Shown piece by piece: positions 17,171 through 27,517 of a stretch of DNA of 64,000 bases. Source of the DNA: an uncultured Rhodocyclaceae bacterium (lineage in GTDB: Bacteria; Pseudomonadota; Gammaproteobacteria; Burkholderiales; Rhodocyclaceae). The translations under genes were made by a program, and so were the position numbers. Each line of letters begins with the position of its first letter. The stretch's first letter is position 1. The notes under the pieces are model-generated. The model was not told the origin of the DNA. It did no database searches and was given only the letters and a program-made list of their open reading frames with translations. The stretch is from positions 3,220,060 through 3,284,059 of the forward strand of contig OU015322.1 in the NCBI GenBank assembly GCA_907163225.1, written 5' to 3'.

Positions 17171-20005
17171 TTAGTTTCCCAGCTTGGCCAGCTGTGGCTT
17201 GAGTTGTTCCAGCGTCGCCGAGAATTCGGCCACCCGCTGTTTTTCCTGATCGATCACGGCGGCCGGCGCGCGGGCGACGAAACCTTCGTTGGCGAGCTTG
17301 CCCTGGGCAATCGAAATCAGCTTTTCCAGCTTCTCGATTTCCTTGGCCAGGCGCACGCGTTCGGCGGCAACGTCGATCTCCACCTTGAGCATCAATCGGG
17401 TTTCACCGACCACTGCCACCGGCGCCATGGCATCGGCCGGCATGTCGGAAACGATTTGTACCTCGGAGAGCTTACCCAGAGCTTGCAGGATGGCCGCGAA
17501 CTCGGAAATCTCGGCGCCGCCACCAGCCACCAGCAGCGGCATGCGCAGGGCGGGCGAGACGTTCATCTCACCGCGCAGGTTGCGGGTCGCGTAGGCCAGG
17601 GCCTTGAGGCGCTCGACCTTGGCTTCCGACGCCGGGTCGAGCTTGTACTCCTCGGCACGCGGGTAGGCGGCGAGCATGATTGACTCGTGCGTCTTGCGGC
17701 CGGCGATCGGGGCAACGGTCTGCCACAGTTCTTCAGTGATGAACGGAATGAGCGGATGGGCCAGGCGCAGCACAGCTTCCAGCGTCCGCACCAGCGTCCG
17801 GCGGGCACCGCGCTGCTGGGCATCATTGCCAGTCTGGATTTCGACCTTGGCGATTTCCAGATACCAGTCGCAGAACTCGTCCCAGATGAATTTGTAGATG
17901 GCCTGGGCGACCAGGTCGAAACGGTAGTCGGTGAAATGCTGTTCAACTTCCTTCTCGACGCGCTGCAGCTGGCTGACGATCCAGCGGTCGGCGAAGCTGA
18001 ATTCAAGCGGGGCGGAACCGCCGCAGGCCGGGCCGTTCTGCTGGTGCTCAAGGGCCAGGTCGTGGCCTTCAACATTCATCAGCACAAAGCGCGTGGCGTT
18101 CCACAGCTTGTTGCAGAAATTACGGTAGCCGTCGCAGCGGTTGAGGTCGAACTTGATGTCGCGACCCGGCGAGGCGAGGCTGGCAAACGTGAAGCGCAGG
18201 GCGTCGGTGCCGAAGGAAGCGATGCCTTCCGGGAATTCCTTCTTCGTCTTCTTGGCGATGCTCTCGGCCTGCTTCGGGTTCATCAGGCCGGTGGTGCGCT
18301 TTTCGATCAGCGCTTCAAGGCCGATGCCGTCGATCAGATCGATCGGGTCAAGCACATTGCCCTTCGATTTCGACATCTTCTGGCCTTCGCCATCGCGGAT
18401 CAGGCCATGCACGTAAACGTGCTTGAACGGGATCTGGCCGGTGATCTGCTTGGTCATCATGACCATGCGCGCAACCCAGAAGAAGATGATGTCGAAGCCG
18501 GTGACCAGCACGGTCGACGGCAAATATTGCTGCAAAATCGGGTTGGCGGCGTCGATGGCTTCGTCGCCCGTCCAGTCCAGCGTCGAGAAAGGCCACAGGG
18601 CGGAAGAGAACCAGGTGTCGAGGACGTCTTCGTCACGGCTCAGCGTGCCGGTGTAACCCTGCTTGGCGGCTTCGGCCTTGGCTTCTGCCTCGCTGTGGGC
18701 GACGAAAATCTGGCCGTTGTCACCGTACCAGGCCGGAATCTGGTGGCCCCACCACAACTGGCGGGAAATACACCAGTCCTGGATGTTGTTCAGCCACTGG
18801 TTGTAGGTATTGACCCAGTTTTCCGGATAGAACTTGATTTCGCCGGAATGGACGACATCGAGCGCCTTCTCGGTGATCGACTTGCCGTCATCGCCCGGTT
18901 TCGACATGGCAACGAACCACTGGTCGGTGAGCATCGGTTCGATGACCACATTGGTTCGGTCACCGCGTGGCACCTTGAGTTTGTGCTTGTCGGTCTTTTC
19001 CAGGATGCCGAGGGCTTCGAGGTCGGCGACGACGGCCTTGCGGGCGTCGAAGCGGTCGAGGCCGCGGTATTTCTCGGGGGCGTTCTCGTTGATCTTGGCG
19101 TCGAGCGTCAGGATCGAAATCATCGGCAGGCCATGGCGCTGGCCAACCGCGTAGTCGTTGAAGTCATGCGCTGGCGTAACCTTGACGCAGCCCGTACCGA
19201 ATTCGAGATCGACGTAGCTGTCGGCGATGATCGGGATTTCACGGTCGGTCAGCGGCAGCTTCACCATCTTGCCGATCATGTGCTTGTAGCGCTCGTCTTC
19301 CGGATGAACCATGACGGCGGTGTCGCCGAGCATGGTTTCCGGACGCGTTGTGGCGACGACCAGGCTATCCGAGCCGTCAGCCAGCGGATAGCGGATGTGC
19401 CACATGAAACCGTCTTCTTCCTCCTGCACAACTTCGAGGTCGGAAACAGCCGTGTGCAGCTTCGGGTCCCAGTTCACCAGACGCTTGCCGCGGTAGATCA
19501 GGCCTTCCTTGAACAGGCGGACGAAGGTTTCGGTGACGACCTTGTTGAGGCCGGCATCCATCGTGAAGCGCTCGCGCTTCCAGTCCGGGCTGGTGCCCAT
19601 GCGGCGCATCTGCTTGGTGATGGTGTTGCCGGAGTATTCCTTCCATTCCCAGACTTTTTCCAGGAACTTCTCGCGGCCGAGGTCGTGGCGGGAGATACCC
19701 TGCGCGTCCAGCTGGCGCTCAACGACGATCTGCGTCGCTATGCCGGCGTGGTCGGTACCCGGCTGCCACAGCGTGTTGTGGCCGCGCATCCGGTAGTAGC
19801 GGGTCAGCGCGTCCATCAGGGTCTGGTTGAAGCCATGGCCCATGTGCAGCGTGCCGGTCACATTGGGCGGCGGCAGCAGGATGCAGAAATTTTCGTCAGC
19901 TGCCTTGCTGCGGTCAACGCCAGCAGCGAAGTAATTCTGGGCTTCCCACTCGGGATACCAGCGGCGTTCAATGTCGGCGGGTTCGAAGGCTTTGGCGAGT
20001 TCCAT
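17171..20005 (-). CDS. valS: Valyl-tRNA synthetase
   Basis: 944-residue class I aminoacyl-tRNA synthetase. The HIGH-type motif is in [15 protein letters not shown] near residue 47 and KMSKSKGN is near 550. The editing domain lies between them. The C-terminal coiled-coil arm ([22 protein letters not shown]...) typical of ValRS is present, so the gene is full length. A long open frame on the opposite strand is only a composition shadow. Confidence 0.98.
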   Translation of the reverse strand: MELAKAFEPADIERRWYPEWEAQNYFAAGVDRSKAADENFCILLPPPNVTGTLHMGHGFNQTLMDALTRYYRMRGHNTLWQPGTDHAGIATQIVVERQLDAQGISRHDLGREKFLEKVWEWKEYSGNTITKQMRRMGTSPDWKRERFTMDAGLNKVVTETFVRLFKEGLIYRGKRLVNWDPKLHTAVSDLEVVQEEEDGFMWHIRYPLADGSDSLVVATTRPETMLGDTAVMVHPEDERYKHMIGKMVKLPLTDREIPIIADSYVDLEFGTGCVKVTPAHDFNDYAVGQRHGLPMISILTLDAKINENAPEKYRGLDRFDARKAVVADLEALGILEKTDKHKLKVPRGDRTNVVIEPMLTDQWFVAMSKPGDDGKSITEKALDVVHSGEIKFYPENWVNTYNQWLNNIQDWCISRQLWWGHQIPAWYGDNGQIFVAHSEAEAKAEAAKQGYTGTLSRDEDVLDTWFSSALWPFSTLDWTGDEAIDAANPILQQYLPSTVLVTGFDIIFFWVARMVMMTKQITGQIPFKHVYVHGLIRDGEGQKMSKSKGNVLDPIDLIDGIGLEALIEKRTTGLMNPKQAESIAKKTKKEFPEGIASFGTDALRFTFASLASPGRDIKFDLNRCDGYRNFCNKLWNATRFVLMNVEGHDLALEHQQNGPACGGSAPLEFSFADRWIVSQLQRVEKEVEQHFTDYRFDLVAQAIYKFIWDEFCDWYLEIAKVEIQTGNDAQQRGARRTLVRTLEAVLRLAHPLIPFITEELWQTVAPIAGRKTHESIMLAAYPRAEEYKLDPASEAKVERLKALAYATRNLRGEMNVSPALRMPLLVAGGGAEISEFAAILQALGKLSEVQIVSDMPADAMAPVAVVGETRLMLKVEIDVAAERVRLAKEIEKLEKLISIAQGKLANEGFVARAPAAVIDQEKQRVAEFSATLEQLKPQLAKLGN

Positions 20006-20067
20006 GGGCTTGTCGGAAAAGGGGAAAACCCATGATTATACCCGCGATTGTTAGCCGGCCTTGCTTG

Positions 20068-21609
20068 CTAGTTGGATGTCTCCATGATCGCCGTCCCCCA
20101 GCTGGATGTCCGGTAGCCGAGCGGTTTCCACAGGTGCTTCCAGGGCAATTCGATGATTTCCGGTGACATCAGCGTATGCGCAGCGGCAGTGGCATTTCGC
20201 AGGTCAGCTGGCATTTCGGCGTTTTTGTCCGATACCGGCCAGACGACGGCGATTTTTCGGTCGTCACCGGCCGGAACGGGCAGGCCGGACATCAAGATAC
20301 GGGAATCGGGGAAGAAGCGGCGGAGGTTGCCGCCGACGTGCGGGTCGTTAACGAAAATAGATCCGCGGTCGAATCCTTGCTCGCGCAGCTTCTCGGCAAG
20401 GTCGGCGTAGGGCACGGCCCAGCGGCAACGTGAGCAGAACGGCTCGTAGACGAAGAGGTTGCCGCTGCGAACGGCGTAGGCGGTGATCGTGAAACCAAGC
20501 AGGACGGCCATGAAAACTTGCACCCGGCGCGGCGTCGGGTTGGTTTCGCGGGCTTTCTCAGTCAGCCAGGGGATGGCGATGACGAGCATCGGCAATATAC
20601 TGTGCACGGCATAGTTCGAGCGCGAATAGAGGAGGCCATTAAACAGGATGAGTCCGCTCAGTTCGATCAGCAGTAGGTGAAGCAGAAACAGTTTTGGGTC
20701 AAAAATGGCCGGATCGGCTGAGCGAAGGGTGGATTTCCGGAAAATCGTCCGGAAAATGGCCGGAAAGACGATTGGCAGGATAACTACGTAGGGGGCCAGG
20801 ACGAGTAACGGAAACGTAAACGCATCGCGCAGGCCGCCGGCGATACCGGCCAGCGAATGGGCTGGAATTGCTGGAAGGATATTTATCCCCAGGGACGCCG
20901 CCCGTTGCGGATCGGCCGCCAGCCAGAGTGCGTAGGGGGTGACGATCAGCAAGGTGAGCGGCAAGGCCGCCAGCATCCGCAGCGTGAAAACCGCTTTTCG
21001 CATGGACGGTTGCAGCCAGGCCGCCAGCAGCGTCGCGAACAGTGCAAAGGCGTAGATGTGCTCGGTGAGCAGGCCCAGACCGATCAGTGCAGATATCAGG
21101 AGGTAATTGCCGCGATGCTGGCGATCAACCAGCCGAAAAATTGCCCAGACGGTGGCGACAGCCAGCGCCATGGCGCCAACGCGGTGGGTGAAGCCTTCAT
21201 GAAAACGCCAAAATATCTGGTAGACCGTGGCCATCGATTCGACGGCGATGAAGGCCCACAGCGCGCTTTGAGTGACTTTGCGCGTAATTTGAAACAGGCA
21301 AGCGGCCATGCAGACCAGCAGGGCGTATTTGAGGAACAAAAAACCCGAAAGGCCGGTGCCGAAAACCTGTTGTACAAGCCACAGGGCCCAATCGTAAAGG
21401 GGGCCTTGCTGGGTGCTATAACCCGGCGCCAGGGCCTGGATAAGCAGGTTGTCAAGCGGGTCATCTTCACCGAGGTTGCCCGACGAGAACAAGCGGGTCA
21501 ACGCATGAATCGCGGCATAGGTGGCGACGATCAAGACGACGGCAGGTAGCGTGAATGGAAAGCTGGCTCGCTCTGCGCTGGCAGATGCGATTGAGTTACT
21601 GGGTTTCAT
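20068..21609 (-). CDS. GT-C type membrane glycosyltransferase (ArnT/PMT-like)
   Basis: 513-residue polytopic protein with about 10-12 hydrophobic segments. The first periplasmic loop carries LGEDDPLDN followed by a QGPLYDW segment, matching the acidic and (Y/L)-x-x-x-P-L-(L/Y)-(Y/D)-W motifs of PMT/ArnT/GT39-like transferases, which use lipid-phosphate sugars. The C-terminal part is soluble and probably periplasmic. Acceptor and donor cannot be predicted. It lies upstream of valS on the same strand with a 62-bp gap. Confidence 0.75.
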   Translation of the reverse strand: MKPSNSIASASAERASFPFTLPAVVLIVATYAAIHALTRLFSSGNLGEDDPLDNLLIQALAPGYSTQQGPLYDWALWLVQQVFGTGLSGFLFLKYALLVCMAACLFQITRKVTQSALWAFIAVESMATVYQIFWRFHEGFTHRVGAMALAVATVWAIFRLVDRQHRGNYLLISALIGLGLLTEHIYAFALFATLLAAWLQPSMRKAVFTLRMLAALPLTLLIVTPYALWLAADPQRAASLGINILPAIPAHSLAGIAGGLRDAFTFPLLVLAPYVVILPIVFPAIFRTIFRKSTLRSADPAIFDPKLFLLHLLLIELSGLILFNGLLYSRSNYAVHSILPMLVIAIPWLTEKARETNPTPRRVQVFMAVLLGFTITAYAVRSGNLFVYEPFCSRCRWAVPYADLAEKLREQGFDRGSIFVNDPHVGGNLRRFFPDSRILMSGLPVPAGDDRKIAVVWPVSDKNAEMPADLRNATAAAHTLMSPEIIELPWKHLWKPLGYRTSSWGTAIMETSN

Positions 21610-21650
21610 CAGGTATTTGAATAAGAACTTCCAACCAGCGAACGAGTCTG

Positions 21651-22031
21651 CTAGTTGTTCGCCATCATTTCCTGCTCGGCGAGGAAGTCTTTGACGGTCG
21701 AATTGATAATCTGGGGAAGCGCAGCCCTGAGGCGCTCTTCAATGCGGCTGGCGAGCTCATGCACTAGTTGGTCGCGCAGGCCCGGATCAATGAGTGGGGA
21801 AGCTGCTGGCGCATCCTGCTGTTCGTTGATGACTATCTCGCCAGCGCTGGACTCTGACTCGAGAGCGACTGCATCCTCAAGTACAGGGTCGGGGTCGATG
21901 TCGGTCAACAATGGAATATCGTCGTCTTCATCAACGGCATCGGTCAGAACAGGGATATCGTTCAGTTCGCTGCTGCTCTGGCGCTTGCGATGCATCAGAG
22001 CGTCTGCTCGGGCGATGATTGGGCTGGACAA
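21651..22031 (-). CDS. Acidic conserved protein of the DUF2486 type
   Basis: 126-residue, strongly acidic N-terminal half (repeated LTD and DDD, for example IPVLTDAVDEDDDIPLLTDI) and a C-terminal amphipathic helix region (ELASRIEERLRAALPQIINSTVKDFLAEQE). This layout resembles DUF2486, a betaproteobacterial family found beside holC/pepA. Function is unknown. It lies 9 bp downstream of holC and is likely in the pepA-holC transcript. Family assignment is from memory of architecture. Confidence 0.65.
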   Translation of the reverse strand: MSSPIIARADALMHRKRQSSSELNDIPVLTDAVDEDDDIPLLTDIDPDPVLEDAVALESESSAGEIVINEQQDAPAASPLIDPGLRDQLVHELASRIEERLRAALPQIINSTVKDFLAEQEMMANN

Positions 22032-22040
22032 TGTGTTTCC

Positions 22041-22463
22041 TTAGCGGTCGCTGAGATCGAAATAGCGGACTTCGCAGCCCTGTTCTTTGTAGAACTTCAC
22101 ACGGTCGCGGGCCGTCGCACGGTCTGTTTCTTCCTGACCAACGACTTCGATCAGACTTTGAAACCGCGAAAATCCCGGCGGGATTTCCTGGCTGAGGTTC
22201 ATCAGCCGCTCGTCCTGAGGGATCGTTTCCAACTTGTCGGTGATCAGGATGGGCGTTTCAGCAGCCAGTGGCGAGTCGGCCCGGCAGTGCGGCACGAAGC
22301 TGAGTGCGGAATGCGTCCAGAGCATGCGGTCGACACTGCTGGCGACTGCATTTTCGTTGGCGTAAACCAGCATTGCCTTCTTTTTTGCGTAAGCGCCACT
22401 GAGCAAGGCACAGGCGGCGGCGATTTTGTCCGCCGCGCCGTGATAGAAAAAAACCTGGGTCAA
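22041..22463 (-). CDS. holC: DNA polymerase III subunit chi
   Basis: 140-residue HolC, the clamp-loader-associated chi subunit that contacts SSB. The family start VFFYHGAADKIAAACALLSGAY and the C-terminal RVKFYKEQGCEVRYFD are recognisable. The start is TTG, overlapping the pepA TGA by 4 bp (TTGA). Pairing of pepA and holC is common in beta- and gammaproteobacteria. Confidence 0.9.
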   Translation of the reverse strand: MTQVFFYHGAADKIAAACALLSGAYAKKKAMLVYANENAVASSVDRMLWTHSALSFVPHCRADSPLAAETPILITDKLETIPQDERLMNLSQEIPPGFSRFQSLIEVVGQEETDRATARDRVKFYKEQGCEVRYFDLSDR

Positions 22464-23956
22464 TTGAGCTTGCCGGCGCGTTGCAGGAGGTAATGCGTGA
22501 GTAAAGGAACCGGTCTTCCGGTTGCACCCTTGCTTGCCCCAGATTTCCAGGCAGTGCCGGCGATATCGAGGTGGGCCCAGTCAAATTTCTTGGTGAAGCG
22601 CGACAGGAAACAGGCGGCCGAAATGGCGCCGCCCCAGCGACCGCCGATGTTGGCCATGTCAGCGAAGGGGCTTTTCAGCAATTCCTGGTAGTCGTCCCAG
22701 AGCGGCATGTGCCAGGCGCGGTCATAGGCCTCGTCGCCCGCATCGAGCAGTTCACGGGCCAGAGAATCCTTGTTGGCGAACAGGCCGCTGGCTACGCCAC
22801 CCAGTGCAACGACACATGCGCCGGTCAACGTAGCGACATCGATCACCGTGTCCGGATCGAAACGCTCGGCGTAGGTCAGTGCATCACACAGGATCAGGCG
22901 ACCTTCCGCATCGGTGTTCAGGATTTCGATGGTTTGTCCGGACATCGAGGTGACGATGTCCCCTGGCCGCGTTGCCTTCCCGTCGGGCATGTTCTCCGTT
23001 GCAGGAACGATGATGGTCAGATTGATCGGTAACGCCATCCGGGCAACGGCATGCATGGTACCGAGGACGCTGGCAGCCCCGCACATGTCGTATTTCATTT
23101 CATCCATTTCGGCACCTGGTTTCAGCGAAATGCCGCCGGTGTCGAAAGTGACGCCCTTGCCTACGAGGACGATCGGCTTTTCGGCCGCCTTGCCGCCCTT
23201 GTAGCTGAGAACGATAAGCTTGGGCGGCTGGTGCGAACCGTGGGCGACGGCGAGCAGGGAATGCATGCCCAGTTTTTCCATGTCGGCACGATCCAGAATT
23301 TCGCAGCCGAGCTTGAATTCATTGGCCATGGCCTGGGCCTGCTCGGCCAGGTAGGTCGGGTGGCAGATATTGGGCGGCAGGTTGCCCAGATCCTTGGTCA
23401 GCGCCACGCCTTCGGCGATGGCCAGCCCCTGGCTAAGCGCTTCTTCGGCGGGAGCAAGCTCGTTGCGTCTTTCGACACTGAAAGTCAGCTTGCGCAGCGG
23501 GCGCCGAATTTCTTCCTTTTTGCTTTTGAATTGCTCGAATTTGTACGTTGAATCCAGCGCAAGCAGGGTCGCCTGCCGGACTCGCCAGCCGACACTGCGT
23601 TTCTTGACCGGAAGTTCGGTCAGAAAGATCGAGGCATCAAAGGCGCCAGTCTCGTTGAGCATTTTGACGGTCGCACTGATTGCGCTACCGAACTCTTTTT
23701 CGCGGAAATCTTTTTCCTTGCCCAGTCCAACCAACAAAATGCGGTCACACAGTGTGCCGGGAACGTTATGCAGCAACAGGGTAGTGGCCGATTTGCCCTC
23801 CATGTCGCCGCGTCGAATAATGTCGGAAATGTAGCCACCGGAGGCTTTGTCGAGCAACTCCGCCGGTAGCGTAAGTTTCCTCGATTCAAAAACCCCGACG
23901 ACGACGCAGGCGCTACGCTGTTTCTCCGGGCTGCCACTTTTTATGCTAAATTCCAC
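22460..23956 (-). CDS. pepA: Leucyl aminopeptidase (M17 family)
   Basis: 498-residue cytosolic aminopeptidase, hexameric in the family, with two metal ions. The M17 signature NTDAEGRL is present near residue 345, and KGVTFDTGGISLKPG near 265 carries the metal-binding and catalytic lysine. Length is normal. It is divergent from lptF with a 71-bp shared promoter region, as in E. coli. E. coli PepA also binds DNA; that role is not assessable here. Confidence 0.96.
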   Translation of the reverse strand: MEFSIKSGSPEKQRSACVVVGVFESRKLTLPAELLDKASGGYISDIIRRGDMEGKSATTLLLHNVPGTLCDRILLVGLGKEKDFREKEFGSAISATVKMLNETGAFDASIFLTELPVKKRSVGWRVRQATLLALDSTYKFEQFKSKKEEIRRPLRKLTFSVERRNELAPAEEALSQGLAIAEGVALTKDLGNLPPNICHPTYLAEQAQAMANEFKLGCEILDRADMEKLGMHSLLAVAHGSHQPPKLIVLSYKGGKAAEKPIVLVGKGVTFDTGGISLKPGAEMDEMKYDMCGAASVLGTMHAVARMALPINLTIIVPATENMPDGKATRPGDIVTSMSGQTIEILNTDAEGRLILCDALTYAERFDPDTVIDVATLTGACVVALGGVASGLFANKDSLARELLDAGDEAYDRAWHMPLWDDYQELLKSPFADMANIGGRWGGAISAACFLSRFTKKFDWAHLDIAGTAWKSGASKGATGRPVPLLTHYLLQRAGKLN

Positions 23957-24027
23957 AAGCTGCTCCTGGTCAAGGAAATATCAGTTTCCGAGGGATTATC
24001 CTCGCATTTTTTCGGTTTCGTCAAAGC

Positions 24028-25113
24028 ATGATATTCGAACGCGCCGCACGGCGCGAATTTGCTCAGGCAGCCGCCGGCATCAGTGTTGCGCTGCTGGCTA
24101 TCCTGGCCTCCATCCTGTTGATTCGCCTCCTTAAAGAGGCCGTTGGAGGCCGCATCGTGCCCGAGGCGGTGGCCTCGCTGCTCGGTTTCGCCTTGTTGAA
24201 CCTGATGCCGCTGGTGCTGAGTCTGATGCTTTTTGTGTCGATTTTGCTGAGCCTGACCCGGGTTTACCGGGATTCGGAGATGGTTGTCTGGCTTTCCTGC
24301 GGTCTGCCGCTTACTGCCTGGGTACGCCCGGTTCTCAGCTTCGCGTTGCCTTTCGTGCTGGTGATTGCTGTTCTTGCTGGTTTTCTCTCGCCATGGGCCA
24401 ATTTGAACACGGCGCAGTACCGACAGGTGTTGTCGGCCCGGAGTGATGCGTCTCAAATCTCTCCAGGGGTTTTTCAGGAAACCAAGGCTGGCAAGCGAGT
24501 GTTTTTCGTTGAGGCGCTGGCTGATGGGGAAACAGCGCTCGGCAATGTTTTTGTGTCCAGCTTTCAGGATGGCAAGTTGGGTGTCGTGGTGTCTGATCGT
24601 GGGTACCAGGAATTTGCCGAAAATGGCGATCGTTTCGTGGTTCTGGAAAACGGGCGTCGCTATGAAGTTGAGCCGGGGTCACCGGAATTTCGGGTGATGG
24701 AGTTTGAGCGATACAGGGTTCGTACCGAAGATGGCGAAGCCAAGCCGACCGAGCGCTTGCCGAATCGCATGGCGACGACTGAATTGTTACAGGAAAATAG
24801 TAATAAAGCGCGTGGCGAACTCTTGTGGCGAATTGGTATTCCGGTCTCGGCGCTGATTTTGGCCTTGCTGGCCATCCCTCTTTCCTATGTCAATCCGCGC
24901 GCCGGACGTTCTGCCAACATGTTGATTGCAGTTCTGATTTATGCGATCTACAGCAACCTTTTGTGGGTTGCCCAAGCTTGGGTCGCTCAGGGAAAGCTGT
25001 CATTCGGGATCGGCGTTTGGGCTATTCACGCCCTTATGCTCGTGCCTTTGCTCTACCTTTTTTACCGGCGAATCGCAGTTAGCATGCCTTGGCAGAGGAG
25101 GTCAGGTGTTTAG
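24028..25113 (+). CDS. lptF: LPS export ABC transporter permease LptF
   Basis: 361-residue inner-membrane permease that with LptG and LptB extracts LPS and passes it to LptC/A. Six membrane helices flank a periplasmic jellyroll domain (about residues 135-245). The start MIFERAARREF is typical. The gene overlaps lptG by 8 bp and the pair is divergent from pepA, as in most proteobacteria. Confidence 0.95.
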   Translation: MIFERAARREFAQAAAGISVALLAILASILLIRLLKEAVGGRIVPEAVASLLGFALLNLMPLVLSLMLFVSILLSLTRVYRDSEMVVWLSCGLPLTAWVRPVLSFALPFVLVIAVLAGFLSPWANLNTAQYRQVLSARSDASQISPGVFQETKAGKRVFFVEALADGETALGNVFVSSFQDGKLGVVVSDRGYQEFAENGDRFVVLENGRRYEVEPGSPEFRVMEFERYRVRTEDGEAKPTERLPNRMATTELLQENSNKARGELLWRIGIPVSALILALLAIPLSYVNPRAGRSANMLIAVLIYAIYSNLLWVAQAWVAQGKLSFGIGVWAIHALMLVPLLYLFYRRIAVSMPWQRRSGV

Positions 25114-26191
25114 GTTGAGTATTTATCAGCGCTACCTGATGCGAGAGGTGCTCGCATCCGTGCTCCTGGTTCTGCTCGCCTTTCTGGCGCTATTCAGTTT
25201 TTTCAATTTCGTTGACGAACTTCGCAATGTCGGCCGGGCTGATTACACGGCAGGGCGCGCCGCCTTGTTTGTGGCGCTAGGATTGCCCGGCTTGGTCTAT
25301 GAGCTGATTCCGATTGCGGCGCTAATTGGCTCTCTGTACGCGTTGTCTACGCTGGCCAGGCATTCGGAGATCACCGTTTTGCGGGCCTCTGGCCTGGCTA
25401 CCCGGGAGTTGTTGCTCACTTTGTTTCGAGCCGCGATAGTGTTGGCGGTGTTCACGTTTTTGGTCGGCGAGTTGCTCGTGCCGTTCAGCGAACGCCTTGC
25501 TCAGGAAATCAAGGCGAAGGCGCTGAGCAAGGTGGTGGCACGTAGCGGCCTGGATAGCGGTTTGTGGATCAAGGATGGGCGCAGCTTCATCAATATTCGC
25601 AAAGCCAACCCGGATGCCACGCTGGAAGGGGTAAGAATCTACCGTTTCACCGAAAAAAATATGCTGGAGTCCGTCACCGATGCCAAGGAGGCTAGTTTTC
25701 ATTTGCCGGATATCTGGACGCTGAAAGAGGTGGTTACCACGGCGCTGAAAGGCGATGTCTCCAGCGTTGAGTCGAGTAGCACCATGGAGTGGCGTTCTGC
25801 GGTCAACCCGGATTTGTTGGCAATTTTGATGGTTTCCCCGGAGCGAATGTCGCTCTATGGCTTGTTCAATTACACCCAGCATCTTGTCGATAACAAGCAG
25901 AAAGCGGAGCGCTATCAGATCGCGCTCTGGAAGAAGTTAATCTATCCACTGACCGCGCTGGTGATGGTTGCCCTGGCCTTGCCGTTTGGATATTCCCATG
26001 ATCGGGTCGGTGGCGTCAGCCTCAAGATATTTGCCGGCGTCATGCTGGGCATTCTCTTTTACGCACTTAATGGACTATTTTCAAATCTGGGTGTGATCAA
26101 TTCATGGCCGCCATTCGCCAGTGCGACAGCGCCAGCAGCCTTGTTCTTGGTGACCGCGATGGGCATGCTGTGGTGGGTCGAGCGCCGCTAA
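25106..26191 (+). CDS. lptG: LPS export ABC transporter permease LptG
   Basis: 361-residue partner of LptF. The N-terminus VFRLSIYQRYLMREVL, the coupling-helix region ITVLRASGLATRELL and the final membrane helices fit the family. The start is a GTG at 25106 preceded by AGAGGAGG, inside the lptF end; upstream in-frame codons belong to a different frame of lptF and are rejected. The RDD gene converges on it with a 5-bp gap. Confidence 0.94.
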   Translation: MFRLSIYQRYLMREVLASVLLVLLAFLALFSFFNFVDELRNVGRADYTAGRAALFVALGLPGLVYELIPIAALIGSLYALSTLARHSEITVLRASGLATRELLLTLFRAAIVLAVFTFLVGELLVPFSERLAQEIKAKALSKVVARSGLDSGLWIKDGRSFINIRKANPDATLEGVRIYRFTEKNMLESVTDAKEASFHLPDIWTLKEVVTTALKGDVSSVESSSTMEWRSAVNPDLLAILMVSPERMSLYGLFNYTQHLVDNKQKAERYQIALWKKLIYPLTALVMVALALPFGYSHDRVGGVSLKIFAGVMLGILFYALNGLFSNLGVINSWPPFASATAPAALFLVTAMGMLWWVERR

Positions 26192-26196
26192 TCGAA

Positions 26197-26610
26197 TCAG
26201 TCGGTGCTGATTATTTGCGTTCCGGCAATTCTGTCGTGCAGAAACTGCTTGTCATTGTCGAAGACTGCCCAAAAAATGCCGACCCCAAATAAAACAATGC
26301 TTGGACATGCTGCCAGGTAGCGCAGAATTGCTTGCGTTGGGCGTAGTCGGGTGCCGTCCGCATTCACGACGCGAAGTTTCCAGGTCTTCATCGGAAGCGT
26401 CTGGCCGCCATTTAGCCAGCACCAGACAAAATAAATCATCAGCAACACCAGCACGTGAAGCCACAGCATTCTTGGGAGCATGGAATATCCGAAGCCCGAG
26501 AGGACAATCTGAGGTAATAAAAAGCCGACGAGCAGGATCGAAAACACGACAAGGCCTTCGTAAAGCATGCAGACCAAGCGACGCCTGATGCCAGGGAGAG
26601 AGTTAGGCAT
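26197..26610 (-). CDS. RDD family membrane protein
   Basis: 137-residue protein with three hydrophobic segments and the RDD layout: R-R-L near the N-terminus (GIRRRLVCMLYEGL), WCWLNGGQTLPMKTWKLRVVNADG in the middle and DNDKQFLHDRIAGTQII at the end. The first position of the family's name motif is kept as arginine, while the aspartate is replaced by glutamate (YEG). Function is unknown, though some RDD proteins take part in ion transport. The start overlaps the DUF3106 stop by 1 bp (TAATG), so it closes the sigma-factor operon. Confidence 0.85.
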   Translation of the reverse strand: MPNSLPGIRRRLVCMLYEGLVVFSILLVGFLLPQIVLSGFGYSMLPRMLWLHVLVLLMIYFVWCWLNGGQTLPMKTWKLRVVNADGTRLRPTQAILRYLAACPSIVLFGVGIFWAVFDNDKQFLHDRIAGTQIISTD

Positions 26611-27164
26611 TAGCGGTATGTCGATTCTGTCGTCGTTGACTTGGTTGTTGCTTCTGCGGGTAGCGAGGGAGTTGTTGGTGTACTGGCTGCTGCACTTGTG
26701 GGGCCGTCCCCAGGAGTCAGCAACCTGGATGATTTTCCGCTTTCGCGAACCCGTTGTTGTTGCTCCGGTGGCAGGTTTGTGTAGGCTTCCCATTTCTGCT
26801 TGACCACTTGCTTTTGTTCCGGCGGCAGTTGGTTGAAATCCTTGTAAGAACCTCGGATTTTGGCACGCTGATCGGGTGTAAGGGTGGCCCACTCCTGCAT
26901 ACGGTCCTGCATGCGCTGTTGCTCATCCCGCTTCATCGAAGGGTAGCGTTCAGCAATGCCCAGCCATTTTTTTCGGCGAATATTCTCCATCTTGTCCCAA
27001 TCTTTGGCGAGCGGGGCAAGTGTGTCTTTCTGTTGCGAATTCAGCTGACTCCATGCCGGTTGGGGTGGCGTGCCAATAATGGCCGTCGTTGGAGGTTCGG
27101 CGGCAATGACTGTGGTCAGCGCAAAACAGAGGATTATTCCTCCGATGAGTCGTCTTTTAACCAT
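26610..27164 (-). CDS. DUF3106 exported protein
   Basis: 184-residue protein with a signal peptide cleaved near residue 21 (TTVIAA-EPP). The central region is helical with repeated W..L...Q.... and LPPEQKQ/LPPEQQQ elements, typical of DUF3106. The C-terminal 35 residues are Thr/Ser/Pro-rich. It overlaps the DUF3619 gene by 31 bp. The set sigma factor, DUF3619, DUF3106 and RDD recurs in betaproteobacteria, with no established function known to me. Confidence 0.85.
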   Translation of the reverse strand: MVKRRLIGGIILCFALTTVIAAEPPTTAIIGTPPQPAWSQLNSQQKDTLAPLAKDWDKMENIRRKKWLGIAERYPSMKRDEQQRMQDRMQEWATLTPDQRAKIRGSYKDFNQLPPEQKQVVKQKWEAYTNLPPEQQQRVRESGKSSRLLTPGDGPTSAAASTPTTPSLPAEATTKSTTTESTYR

Positions 27165-27517
27165 TCGAAAAAGTCGTTATCCAGAAAAGCATCGGGGGGG
27201 AGTTCGTCGGTGAGCAGGGCACTATCGACTTGTTCAAGTTCGTTGATGTACTGAACGCTGTGCCAGTAAAAGGATATCCACATGCCTAGCAGCAGTGCCA
27301 GCGCCGCAAGAAATTGCTTGAGATAGGGCGCATGGTGGCCAGACCAAAATGAAGGCGCTCCAGCGACTGCCAAGGCTTCTTGTGGCGCGGCTTGTTTTTG
27401 TCGGGCAATGGCCAGGTGGCGGGCAGCTTCGAGCCGCCGTGCTGCTGCCGGTGGGATGTCCTTCAGCCCGTGATTCAGTGTTTGCCGAATTCGATAGGCG
27501 CAACGTTCTTCGTTCAT
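27134..27517 (-). CDS. DUF3619 membrane protein (putative anti-sigma partner)
   Basis: 127-residue protein with a cytosolic N-terminal half (about residues 1-65, Ala/Arg-rich), one membrane helix near 70-88 (LAALALLLGMWISFYW) and a short acidic periplasmic tail (FFEWLKDDSSEE). The ATG at 27517 overlaps the sigma-factor stop by 4 bp. Position and single-helix topology match anti-sigma factors; that role is inferred, not shown. Confidence 0.82.
   Translation of the reverse strand: MNEERCAYRIRQTLNHGLKDIPPAAARRLEAARHLAIARQKQAAPQEALAVAGAPSFWSGHHAPYLKQFLAALALLLGMWISFYWHSVQYINELEQVDSALLTDELPPDAFLDNDFFEWLKDDSSEE

Noticed and set aside
17687-20035. Long open frame on the plus strand across valS (782 codons)
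   Set aside because: It is antisense to a full-length valyl-tRNA synthetase and has no recognisable motifs; long antisense frames are expected in GC-rich coding DNA.
24941-25105. N-terminal extension of lptG
   Set aside because: The extra codons lie in a different frame of lptF and encode no LptG-like sequence; GTG at 25106 with AGAGGAGG is the better start.
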